From Collinsella sp. (GTDB lineage: Bacteria > Actinomycetota > Coriobacteriia > Coriobacteriales > Coriobacteriaceae): a DNA stretch of 13,505 nt. The stretch's first letter is position 1. The number at the start of each line of letters is the position of its first letter. The position numbers and the translations under genes were made by a program. Location: assembly GCA_022713905.1 (NCBI GenBank), contig JAIHTM010000047.1, positions 1 to 13,505 of the forward strand, in the 5' to 3' direction. The notes under the pieces are model-generated. The model was given only the letters and a program-made list of their open reading frames with translations. It was not told where the DNA came from and did no database searches. Shown piece by piece: positions 6,984 through 13,505 of this stretch.

Positions 6984-7112
6984 CTAATTGTTAAGCTTGC
7001 GCATCATTATATTACCTATTGCTCGAGCGGTGGATAGCTCGACGTTTGTCGTAATGTTTGAGCGCGAGATCTTGGTTTGTTTGTCATAAATGGCGAGCGC
7101 GTAATCCCGCAT
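6984..7112 (-). pseudogene. C-terminal remnant of an unknown small protein
   Basis: A - strand frame ends with TAG at 6984-6986. From an internal ATG at 7112 it gives 42 residues beginning RDYALAIYDKQ and ending MMRKLNN. The ATG has no ribosome binding site, and the frame stays open a little further into the boundary with the ISL3 remnant, so this is probably the tail of a longer protein whose beginning was lost at that junction. The ribosome binding site and start of the 54-aa gene follow within 30 bp, as in an operon. The segment has lower GC than the transposase sequence next to it. I recognise no family. Confidence 0.4.
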
Positions 7113-7132
7113 GGCCAAGTCGGTTTGCGGGG

Positions 7133-7618
7133 ATGCTTGCCTTATGGAAGGTCAGGAAACGCCTGTGGGACCAGGCGCGGCGCGGCGGCGACGGGTACGC
7201 CGTATTGAAGAACCCCGGCGACCTGACGGACCGACAGTCCGCAACGCTCGACGCCATCAGGAACACCGGCCCGAGGGGCCAGCTCTACCGCGCCTGACGG
7301 CTCAAGGAACTGCTGCGCACCCTGTTCAAGCACCCGATCGACCAAGCCACGACGGAACTGAACCGCCGGGTGTTCTGGGCGTCCCATTCGCGCATCCCCG
7401 AGATCGTCGAACTCGCCAGGAAGATCAGACGGCGCCGCCCCGACATCCTACGCACCATCGAACTGGGCTACTCCAACGCCAGGCTCGGGGCGTTCAACAA
7501 CAGGATCAAGGTCACCGTCCGCATGGCCTACGGCTTCCGCCGCGTCACCAACCTCATCGCCCTGGTCATGCCCAGATGCAGCGGACTCGACATACGACTG
7601 CCACAACCCGCAATCTAA
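7133..7618 (+). pseudogene. ISL3-family transposase, 3' fragment with internal stop
   Basis: The last third of an ISL3-family (IS204/IS1001/IS1096/IS1165) transposase. From 7133 the frame gives WKVRKRLWDQA and LLKNP-like AVLKNPGDLTDRQ. After a TGA at 7295-7297 the same frame continues RLKELLRTLF, EIVELARKIRRRRPDI and SNARLGAFNNRIKVTVRMAYGF to the stop at 7616-7618, the typical ISL3 C-terminus. The internal stop replaces a position normally occupied by Trp (YRAW), so TGG to TGA is the likely change. The N-terminal two thirds and the left inverted repeat are missing. It cannot give a working enzyme. Confidence 0.82.
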
Positions 7619-7640
7619 CCCACAAAAACATCAGAAGCCT
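7133..7640 (+). mobile_element. ISL3-family element remnant (right end)
   Basis: Carries the 3' transposase fragment and, directly behind the stop, CCCACAAAAACATCAGAAGCC (7619-7639), which looks like a plausible ISL3 right inverted repeat ending. The left breakpoint is somewhere between 7113 and 7140, where the frame of the unknown - strand gene stops making sense. The element lies between that gene and the 3' end of rmlA. Confidence 0.5.
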
Positions 7641-7671
7641 CACTAAAATTCAATTGTTGTGAAGAACGCAA

Positions 7672-8577
7672 TCAGGCCTGTTGTGGATCATCAGACGGTC
7701 GACTGATGATCCGGTCTTCTGCCACGCTCTTCAGGTGCTGGCCATATGGAGATTTGCCATACTTCTCGGCGGCCTCAAGCAACTGGTCACGAGTGATCCA
7801 GCCATTTTCATAGGCGATTTCCTCGGCTACGGCGATAGGAAGGCCCTGTGCACGCTGTACGGTGCGTACAAACTCCCCGGCCTCGTACAGGCTGTCCATG
7901 GTTCCGGTATCCAGCCAGGCATAACCACGGCCCAACGTCTGTACCGTCAATGAATCATCGTCCAAATACATCTGGTTGAGATCGGTGATTTCCAATTCAC
8001 CTCGGGCGGAAGGGCGAACTTGTTTGGCGAATTCGGTAACGCGTTCGTCATAGAAGTAGAGTCCTGTCACAGCATAATTACTAGCAGGATGCTCAGGCTT
8101 TTCGACAATGGAAATCGCCTTGTGATTTTTGTCGAATTCCACCACGCCATAGCGTTCTGGGTCATCCACGTAGTAGCCGAATACCGTTGCGCCATGCTTC
8201 ACAGATGCCGCTCGGCGCAACGTCTTTCCCAAACCATTGCCGTAGAAGATATTATCTCCCAGAACAAGAGCACACGGCTCACCCGCAATGAACTCTTCGC
8301 CGATGATGAAGGCTTGAGCGAGACCGTCTGGGGACGGCTGAACCTTGTAACTGAAGTTCACGCCATACTGTGAACCATCTCCTAGGAGACGCTCAAAGTT
8401 AGGCAAATCCTTGGGTGTGGAAATGATGAGGATATCGCGAATGCCCGCCATCATCAGCACGCTAAGCGGATAGTAAATCATCGGCTTGTCGTACACCGGC
8501 AATAACTGCTTGGAGGTAACCGTAGTAAGAGGATATAGCCGTGTGCCGGATCCACCAGCTAAAATAATACCTTTCAT
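7672..8577 (-). CDS. rmlA: glucose-1-phosphate thymidylyltransferase RmlA
   Basis: Makes dTDP-glucose from dTTP and glucose-1-phosphate, the first step of dTDP-L-rhamnose synthesis, in the cytoplasm. The 301 aa match the usual length. Motifs are GGSGTRLYPLT (8-18) with Lys23 for nucleotide binding, LVLGDNIF (104-111) with the metal-binding Asp, VEKP (158-161), and GRGYAWLDTGT (217-227) with the second metal Asp at 223. The ATG at 8577 overlaps the rmlCD stop by four bases (ATGA). AAAGGAG lies inside the end of rmlCD (8589-8595), so translation is probably coupled. It is the last gene of a leftward rmlB-rmlCD-rmlA operon. No terminator hairpin is seen before the ISL3 remnant. Confidence 0.96.
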   Translation of the reverse strand: MKGIILAGGSGTRLYPLTTVTSKQLLPVYDKPMIYYPLSVLMMAGIRDILIISTPKDLPNFERLLGDGSQYGVNFSYKVQPSPDGLAQAFIIGEEFIAGEPCALVLGDNIFYGNGLGKTLRRAASVKHGATVFGYYVDDPERYGVVEFDKNHKAISIVEKPEHPASNYAVTGLYFYDERVTEFAKQVRPSARGELEITDLNQMYLDDDSLTVQTLGRGYAWLDTGTMDSLYEAGEFVRTVQRAQGLPIAVAEEIAYENGWITRDQLLEAAEKYGKSPYGQHLKSVAEDRIISRPSDDPQQA

Positions 8578-10004
8578 CGCTGCTCAAGCTCCTTTGCCAG
8601 ATAAGTTGTGAGAGACTGCTCCCAATTCTGTGGATGGTATCCAGTAGCTTCCAGTTTGCTGAGATCCAGTGAGCAATTCTGCGGGCGCATGGCAGCATGG
8701 TGTTCACGAGCATACTCAGCTACGGAGTTAGCGGTGATGGTATCGGGATCGACTCCAGCGGTTTGGAAGACGAGTCGTGCGATGTCATACCAGCTCGCGA
8801 TGCGTCCGGAACCGGTCATGTTGTATGTACCGTAGGAGGCGTTGCTGTCAAGCAGGTGGAAGATAGCTTTCGCCATGTCATCAGTAAAGGTCAGACGGCC
8901 AAACTGATCGGAAGGTGCTTCAGCGTGGGCATTGTTCTGAGCCAACCCCAGCATACGGGTCACGAAGTTGCGTCCCTCTCCAATCACCCAGCTGGAACGA
9001 AGCAGATAGTGCTGAGGCACGTTCTCCACGAGAGCGTCGCCCGCAGCCTTGGTCTGTCCATATACACTAAGTGGAGCGAATTCCTCATCCTCGGTATGCA
9101 GTTCCTTGGTGCCATCGAACACGTAATCACTGGAGATATGCACTAGCGTGATGCGATGTTCGGCAGCGATGCGGGCGAGGTTCTTTACTCCTTGGACATT
9201 AGTTCTCCACGCATTCTTCCGACCCTCCGTCGTTTCCGCCTCATCGACAGCTGTGAATGCTGCGGCATTGATGATGGTGCCGTACAAATCCCAATCAATG
9301 GCAGCGTAGGCCTCGGCATCGGCGATATCGAACGTATCGGTGTCGTGATATTCGAATCCGCGCAGGTCATGGCTTTCGGCATAGCGGCGGATTGCACGTC
9401 CCAGTTTGCCGTTGCTACCGAACACCATGGTGCGCTTAGGTGCCATTGGTTTGGCGTCTTTCAGCATTGGATGATGCAGGTCCGCCTCCGAGCGCTCGGA
9501 ATCCTCCAGTGGAATGGGCCACTGAATGTTGAGCTCCGGATCCGCGAGATTGACGAACGTGTAGGTCTTCTTCTGCTCAAGGCTCCAATGGGCGTTGACT
9601 AGATAGGTGTAAGCGGTACCGTCCTGCAGCGCTTGGAAGCTATTGCCGACTCCGCGCGGCACATATATTGCCTTGCTGGGATCCAAGCGGGTGGTGAAAA
9701 CCTGGCCGAAGCTGTCGCCAGGACGCAGGTCTACCCAAGCACCGAAAATTTCACCGGTCGCAATGGAGATAAATTTGTCCCACGGTTCAGCATGAATACC
9801 GCGTGTCACACCTTTTTTGGCATTGAAACTGATGTTGTTCTGCACAGGACCGAAGTCAGGAAGTCCCAGAGCTGTCATCTTTGCTCGCTGCCAGTTTTCC
9901 TTGAACCAGCCACGGTTGTCTCCGTGAACCGGTAGGTCAAATACCAGCAGACCAGGAATATTGGTCGTGGTGACCTTGAGTTCCTTTTCAAATTCCAATG
10001 ACAT
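8574..10004 (-). CDS. rmlCD: fused dTDP-4-dehydrorhamnose 3,5-epimerase / reductase (RmlC-RmlD)
   Basis: One 476-aa protein for the last two steps to dTDP-L-rhamnose. Residues 10-180 are an RmlC cupin, with GDNRGWFKENWQ (28-39), VTRGIHAEPWDK (66-77) holding the catalytic His71, VPRGVGNSF (115-123) and Tyr134 in TYLVNAHWS as the probable acid. Residues 190-476 are an RmlD short-chain reductase, with the NAD(P)-binding GSNGKLG (196-202), NAAAFTAVDEAE (246-257), SSDYVFDGT (291-299) and the YGQTK catalytic pair Tyr315/Lys319. The linker at about 180-190 is short and there is no break in frame, so this is a true fusion. Such fusions are known in bifidobacteria and some other bacteria. It lies 56 bp behind rmlB, with only a weak purine-rich site before the ATG, and overlaps rmlA. 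Confidence 0.95.
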   Translation of the reverse strand: MSLEFEKELKVTTTNIPGLLVFDLPVHGDNRGWFKENWQRAKMTALGLPDFGPVQNNISFNAKKGVTRGIHAEPWDKFISIATGEIFGAWVDLRPGDSFGQVFTTRLDPSKAIYVPRGVGNSFQALQDGTAYTYLVNAHWSLEQKKTYTFVNLADPELNIQWPIPLEDSERSEADLHHPMLKDAKPMAPKRTMVFGSNGKLGRAIRRYAESHDLRGFEYHDTDTFDIADAEAYAAIDWDLYGTIINAAAFTAVDEAETTEGRKNAWRTNVQGVKNLARIAAEHRITLVHISSDYVFDGTKELHTEDEEFAPLSVYGQTKAAGDALVENVPQHYLLRSSWVIGEGRNFVTRMLGLAQNNAHAEAPSDQFGRLTFTDDMAKAIFHLLDSNASYGTYNMTGSGRIASWYDIARLVFQTAGVDPDTITANSVAEYAREHHAAMRPQNCSLDLSKLEATGYHPQNWEQSLTTYLAKELEQR

Positions 10005-10060
10005 TTATTCCGTCTTTCTTATCAGTTTCAATACGTTTCCCAAGCGGTGCAAGTACAAGT

Positions 10061-11083
10061 TCACTGACCCTGCTGCTTGTACTTCGCTTCCGTTGCGGCT
10101 TTGACGGGTTCCCACCAATCACGATTGTCGGTATACCACTTAATGGTGTGTTCCAAACCACTCTGGAAATCTGTATGGCGCGGCTTCCACTCAAGCTCGG
10201 TCTGAAGCTTGGTGGAGTCGATTGCATAGCGACGATCATGTCCGGGACGATCTTTGACGTGGTCGAAATCATCGGGGGCCTTGCCCATGACTTCAAGAAT
10301 GTCCTTCAACACGGTGATATTGTTCCGCTCGCCATTGGCGCCGATAAGATAGGTTTCTCCCAAGACACCCTTGGTGAGGATGGTCCACACGGCGGATGAG
10401 TGATCATCGGTGTGAATCCAGTCACGGACGTTCAGACCGTCGCCATACAGCTTAGGACGAATACCTTCCAAGATATTAGTGATTTGTCGCGGGATGAACT
10501 TTTCCACGTGCTGGTACGGACCGTAGTTGTTGGAGCAGTTGGAGATGGTCATGCGCACACCGAAGGTACGGCGCCATGCGCGGACCAGCAAATCCGAACT
10601 GGCCTTTGTGGAAGAGTACGGGCTGGAAGGATGGTAAGGCGTTTCCTCGGTGAATTTATGAGGGTCGTCAAGAGCCAGGTCACCGTAGACCTCATCGGTG
10701 CTGACGTGGTGATAGCGCACATCGTATTTGCGTGCCGCTTCTAGAAGGCGGAACGTACCCTCCACATTGGTCTTTAAGAACGGCTCCGGGTTGGCAATTG
10801 AGTTGTCATTATGCGACTCGGCGGCGTAATGCACGATGGCATCATGTCCGGGTACCAGCTTGTCCAGCAGTTCAGCGTCGCAGATGTTGCCATGCACAAA
10901 ATCAACGTGGTCGCCGAGCAATGGCTTGATGTTGTCAAGATTGCCCGCGTATGTCAATGCGTCCAACACTGTGATGTGCACGTCAGGGTGGTTGTTGTAT
11001 ACATAATGGACGAAATTAGAACCGATGAAGCCGCAGCCGCCGGTCACGATGATGTTTTTTGGAGTAAACACTTCTTGGGTCAT
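10061..11083 (-). CDS. rmlB: dTDP-glucose 4,6-dehydratase RmlB
   Basis: Converts dTDP-glucose to dTDP-4-keto-6-deoxyglucose, the second step to dTDP-L-rhamnose, with bound NAD+. The 340-aa extended short-chain dehydrogenase shows the NAD-binding TGGCGFIGSNF (14-24), LDALTYAGNLDN (40-51), HYAAESHNDNSI (85-96), the active-site STDEVYGDL (128-136) with Thr129, Asp130 and Glu131, and YSSTKASSD (156-164) with the catalytic Tyr156/Lys160. SNNYGPYQ and GDGLNVRDWI follow as expected. HNDNSI in place of the common HVDRSI is a variant I associate with actinobacterial members. It is the first gene of the leftward rml operon and lies 204 bp from the divergent wzm. The ATG at 11083 has no clear ribosome binding site. 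Confidence 0.96.
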   Translation of the reverse strand: MTQEVFTPKNIIVTGGCGFIGSNFVHYVYNNHPDVHITVLDALTYAGNLDNIKPLLGDHVDFVHGNICDAELLDKLVPGHDAIVHYAAESHNDNSIANPEPFLKTNVEGTFRLLEAARKYDVRYHHVSTDEVYGDLALDDPHKFTEETPYHPSSPYSSTKASSDLLVRAWRRTFGVRMTISNCSNNYGPYQHVEKFIPRQITNILEGIRPKLYGDGLNVRDWIHTDDHSSAVWTILTKGVLGETYLIGANGERNNITVLKDILEVMGKAPDDFDHVKDRPGHDRRYAIDSTKLQTELEWKPRHTDFQSGLEHTIKWYTDNRDWWEPVKAATEAKYKQQGQ

Positions 11084-11105
11084 AGTGTATATGGTAGCCG
11101 TCAGT

Positions 11106-11141
11106 GAGTACTATGTTAGCGTTCTAATGCCTTAATAAGAA
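11106..11141 (-). promoter_or_regulatory. possible promoter of the rml operon
   Basis: On the - strand TTCTTA (complement of 11136-11141) and TAACAT (complement of 11113-11118) are 17 bp apart, about 30 bp before the rmlB start. The -35 match is poor, so this is only a candidate within the 204-bp divergent region. Confidence 0.25.
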
Positions 11142-11244
11142 TGAGTTCTTCACAAGGATGGACATATTGCGCGGAACAGGTGGCAGAGCTTCGGATTTCT
11201 GGAGCAGCTATTAAAACTGGACAAGAGCATAAGATGGGTGTTTG

Positions 11245-11284
11245 CGCTAGCCAAGGCTGGCGTTGATACACCCCTTGCTAGAAT
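11245..11284 (+). promoter_or_regulatory. dyad and extended -10 before wzm
   Basis: An inverted repeat, CGCTAGCC / GGCTGGCG (11245-11262, one G-T mismatch, two bases between arms), precedes TGCTAGAAT (11276-11284), which reads as an extended -10. No -35 is evident. If the -10 is real, transcription would begin at or just before the ATG codons at 11288/11294, giving an almost leaderless message. That would fit the lack of a ribosome binding site there. The dyad lies where a -35 region would be and could be an operator. Confidence 0.3.
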
Positions 11285-11287
11285 TGG

Positions 11288-12130
11288 ATGTTTATGAGGA
11301 AACTTGTGCAGCGGGCGAGAGATAAATACCGCTATTCATTGGTGGTGTTCAAAGAGCTGGTGAAAACTGATTTCCAGCTCCGATACCAAGGCTCGTTTTT
11401 GGGCATGGCATGGTCGGTGCTGAAACCGCTCATGCTATTTGCCGTGATGTATGTGGTGTTTGTTCGGTTCCTGAAATTCTCTGACGGCACGCCAACATTC
11501 CCGATCTCCTTATTGTGCGGTACCTGCTTGTGGTCTTTTTTCACGGAGGCCACCACCGTTGGTATGCGTGGCATTGTCGATCGTGGAGATCTATTACGCA
11601 AGGTTCATTTCCCTAACTACATTATCGTTGCTTCCAACACCATGGGATCCATGATTTCTCTGGGCATCAACATGGTTGTGGTCGTATGCTTCGGCTTCTT
11701 TGCCCACGCACACTATACATGGCGTATTCTGCTGGTACCGTTCAATGTGTTGCAGTTGTATTTGCTGGCTTTAGGAATATCGCTGATATTAAGCACGTTG
11801 TATGTTTACTTTCGTGATGTGGCGCATATCTGGGATGTACTGATGCAGGCTATGTTCTATGCCACACCAATCATCTATCCAATCAGTGTGATTGCTCAGC
11901 GAGCACCGGATTTCGCATGGGCTTCCAAGTTCCTCATGCTGAATCCCAGTACGCAGGTCATCATGGATATTCGGCATAACCTGCTATCTCCGGAATACAT
12001 ACCAACAGTATGGACGTATCTCGATAGTAGGTGGTTGCCGTTTGTTCCATATATGCTGACCCTGTTAATTGTGGTAGTAGGTGTGCGCATATTCCGCAAG
12101 TACAATGCTAAGTTCGCGGAGGTGCTGTAA
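11288..12130 (+). CDS. wzm: polysaccharide ABC exporter, permease Wzm (ABC-2 type)
   Basis: Membrane subunit of an ABC transporter that moves undecaprenyl-linked or finished glycan across the cytoplasmic membrane. The 280-aa protein has the ABC-2 layout: a cytoplasmic N-terminal helix with RYQGSFLGMAWSVLKPL (32-48), then about six hydrophobic segments near 45-63, 73-88, 113-138, 146-172, 183-203 and 250-268. FYATPIIYP (190-198) before the last segments and LNPSTQVI (218-225) are typical of O-antigen, teichoic acid and rhamnan exporters. The ATG at 11288 or 11294 is the start; neither has a good ribosome binding site. The ATPase gene follows after 3 bp. No glycan-specific feature can be read from the permease. 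Confidence 0.93.
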   Translation: MFMRKLVQRARDKYRYSLVVFKELVKTDFQLRYQGSFLGMAWSVLKPLMLFAVMYVVFVRFLKFSDGTPTFPISLLCGTCLWSFFTEATTVGMRGIVDRGDLLRKVHFPNYIIVASNTMGSMISLGINMVVVVCFGFFAHAHYTWRILLVPFNVLQLYLLALGISLILSTLYVYFRDVAHIWDVLMQAMFYATPIIYPISVIAQRAPDFAWASKFLMLNPSTQVIMDIRHNLLSPEYIPTVWTYLDSRWLPFVPYMLTLLIVVVGVRIFRKYNAKFAEVL

Positions 12131-12133
12131 ACG

Positions 12134-13390
12134 ATGAGCAGTGAGTATGGGGTGAGTGTGGAAGATCAGAGTTCCGTCGTTCTTAGCGTCAATCATGTGG
12201 CCAAGGTGTTCCGATTGCCGACTGAACAAGCGAGTGGCTTGAAGATGGCGTTCTTGAATTGGGCGAAGGGCATTAAAGGATACACTGAGCAGCACGTACT
12301 GCGGGATATTACGTTCGATGTTCAGCGAGGCGACTTCTTCGGCATCGTCGGTCGTAATGGTTCCGGTAAATCTACTCTGTTGAAGATCATCTCCCAGATT
12401 TATGTGCCTGAACAGGGAACTGTGGATGTTCGTGGCAAGTTGGTACCGTTCATCGAACTTGGTGTCGGGTTCAATCCTGAGTTGACTGGTCGCGAAAATG
12501 TGTATCTGAACGGTGCATTGCTGGGTTTCAGCCGTCCAGAAATCGACGCGATGTATGACGATATCGTTGAGTTCGCTGAGCTTGGCGAGTTCATGGATCA
12601 GAAGCTGAAGAACTACTCCAGTGGTATGCAGGTAAGGCTTGCATTCTCGGTAGCCATTAAGGCTCAGGGAGACATACTGGTGCTCGATGAGGTACTGGCG
12701 GTTGGTGATGCTGCGTTCCAGAAGAAGTGCGATGCCTTTTTCAAGAGCGTGAAGGAAGATCCAACAAAAACGGTCATTCTGGTCACGCACAGTATGGATT
12801 CGATGAAAAGGTATTGCAACAAGGCCATACTGATCAGCAATGGAGAGATCGTGTGCTCTGGCGATCCTCGCAACGTGGCAGACCGGTATAGTCTCGAAAA
12901 CGCCCAAAACAATGATTTTTTCAAGACCAAGGGGCAAAAAAAATACATATACCCCCATGGGTTGAATTCTCGCGTTCCGGTTCTTAACGTGACTAGTGAA
13001 GGGCCTAAGATTGTCGATGGCAAGAAGCCCCTTGAATTCTCTGTTGAGTATGAGTTTAACGAGGACATTCCCGCTTATCTAGGAATTATTTTGCAGGATT
13101 CTCGTAGAAGTGGACAAGTCTATGACGTCGATACACAGACAGAGTGCAAGGGCATGCCAATCGAACCTGGCCACCATACAGTGAAATATTCAATCCCTCT
13201 GGACATGTTTAATAACGGTGAGTATCGTATTTTCGTCACGTTGCGTGCGCAGACTGATAAAGATGCCGAGAAACCTGAGTTTTTGGCGTTCACGAATGAT
13301 GACAACAGCTATTACTTCGCCATCAGAAATGATCGAAATGGCGAACAGGGTGTGCTGAGTGACCGTGCAATACAGTTTACGGCGATGTGA
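12134..13390 (+). CDS. wzt: polysaccharide ABC exporter, ATPase Wzt with C-terminal glycan-binding-type domain
   Basis: ATP-hydrolysing subunit paired with Wzm. Residues 16-250 form the nucleotide-binding domain, with Walker A GRNGSGKST (73-81), ELGVGFNPELTGRENVYLNG (108-127, typical of the Wzt/TagH group), signature YSSGM (161-165), Walker B ILVLDE (181-186) and the switch His219 in VTHS. Residues from about 272 to 418 form an extra domain with alternating beta-like segments (LEFSVEYEF, AYLGIILQD, HTVKYSIPL, YRIFVTLRA), as in Wzt proteins that recognise the glycan end before export. The ATG at 12134 follows GGAGGTG (12118-12124), which lies inside the end of wzm, so the two are coupled. An A8 run (12936-12943) falls at the domain boundary. 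Confidence 0.94.
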   Translation: MSSEYGVSVEDQSSVVLSVNHVAKVFRLPTEQASGLKMAFLNWAKGIKGYTEQHVLRDITFDVQRGDFFGIVGRNGSGKSTLLKIISQIYVPEQGTVDVRGKLVPFIELGVGFNPELTGRENVYLNGALLGFSRPEIDAMYDDIVEFAELGEFMDQKLKNYSSGMQVRLAFSVAIKAQGDILVLDEVLAVGDAAFQKKCDAFFKSVKEDPTKTVILVTHSMDSMKRYCNKAILISNGEIVCSGDPRNVADRYSLENAQNNDFFKTKGQKKYIYPHGLNSRVPVLNVTSEGPKIVDGKKPLEFSVEYEFNEDIPAYLGIILQDSRRSGQVYDVDTQTECKGMPIEPGHHTVKYSIPLDMFNNGEYRIFVTLRAQTDKDAEKPEFLAFTNDDNSYYFAIRNDRNGEQGVLSDRAIQFTAM

Positions 13391-13410
13391 ATAGCTGATT
13401 ATAGGGCCCG

Positions 13411-13505
13411 TTGTCTAAATGAAAGTGCAACACCCCGTTAGATTGGAGATTGTCTAGAAAACCAGTCCGGAAGGGATGTTGCACCTATGGGGGAAGTATA
13501 TTCGC
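13411..13505 (+). mobile_element. start of an IS30-like element (cut by window end)
   Basis: Twenty bases after the wzt stop begins TTGTCTAAATGAAAGTGCAA, which resembles the terminal repeats of IS30-family elements as I remember them. TTGTCTA recurs at 13450-13456, and GTGCAACA (13425-13432) is mirrored by TGTTGCAC (13477-13484). An ATG at 13487 preceded by GGAAGGGA (13469-13476) opens a frame (MGEVYS) that runs off the end and would be the transposase start. Family assignment from this little sequence is tentative. Confidence 0.5.
13487..13505 (+). CDS. first codons of a probable transposase (partial)
   Basis: Six codons from an ATG at 13487 with a purine-rich GGAAGGGA about 10 nt upstream. 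The rest lies beyond the window. The call depends on reading the bases before it as an IS30-like left end. It cannot be checked from the protein sequence here. Confidence 0.4.

Noticed and set aside
7006..7011. Perfect TATAAT on the - strand ahead of the 54-aa gene
   Set aside because: It has no -35 partner and lies within the coding remnant that ends at 6984, so it is probably chance.

Overview
The window looks like a polysaccharide (EPS/cell-wall glycan) locus of a high-GC Gram-positive bacterium, most probably a Bifidobacterium. The main reasons are the fused rmlC-rmlD gene, which is a known bifidobacterial arrangement, and high-GC insertion-sequence (IS) debris next to lower-GC sugar-polymer genes. 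The species cannot be fixed from the sequence alone.

Left part (1-3160): a nest of insertion-sequence remnants on the + strand. The 3' end of an IS21-family element (istA tail, complete istB, right terminus at about 1362) abuts a second IS21 remnant (istB only, right terminus at about 2193). That in turn abuts a 5'-truncated IS3-family orfB carrying a frameshift at a G9 tract. Both IS21 right ends carry three spaced repeats with the same 23/22-bp spacing.

Middle (3160-7640): on the - strand lie a family 2 glycosyltransferase (TTG start, hairpin terminator behind it) and the C-terminal part of an unrecognised, probably exported protein. The latter is cut off upstream by a decayed IS3-family element whose transposase has lost the first catalytic Asp. 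Beyond that element are two small unknown - strand genes, a 54-aa basic protein with a strong ribosome binding site and the last 42 or so residues of another protein. They are cut by an ISL3-family transposase remnant that has an internal stop codon.

Right part (7672-13390): an intact, functional-looking module. rmlB, rmlCD and rmlA run leftward and make dTDP-L-rhamnose from glucose-1-phosphate. Divergent from them, wzm and wzt encode an ABC exporter whose ATPase carries a C-terminal domain of the glycan-binding type. Together these predict synthesis and ABC-dependent export of a rhamnose-containing glycan, with the family 2 glycosyltransferase as a possible assembly enzyme. The window ends in the first bases of an IS30-like element directly behind wzt.

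I did not find a clearly new multigene system. The best candidates for something undescribed are the small-gene remnant at 6791-7112, the truncated exported protein at 4447-5307, and the A8 tract at the domain boundary of wzt.
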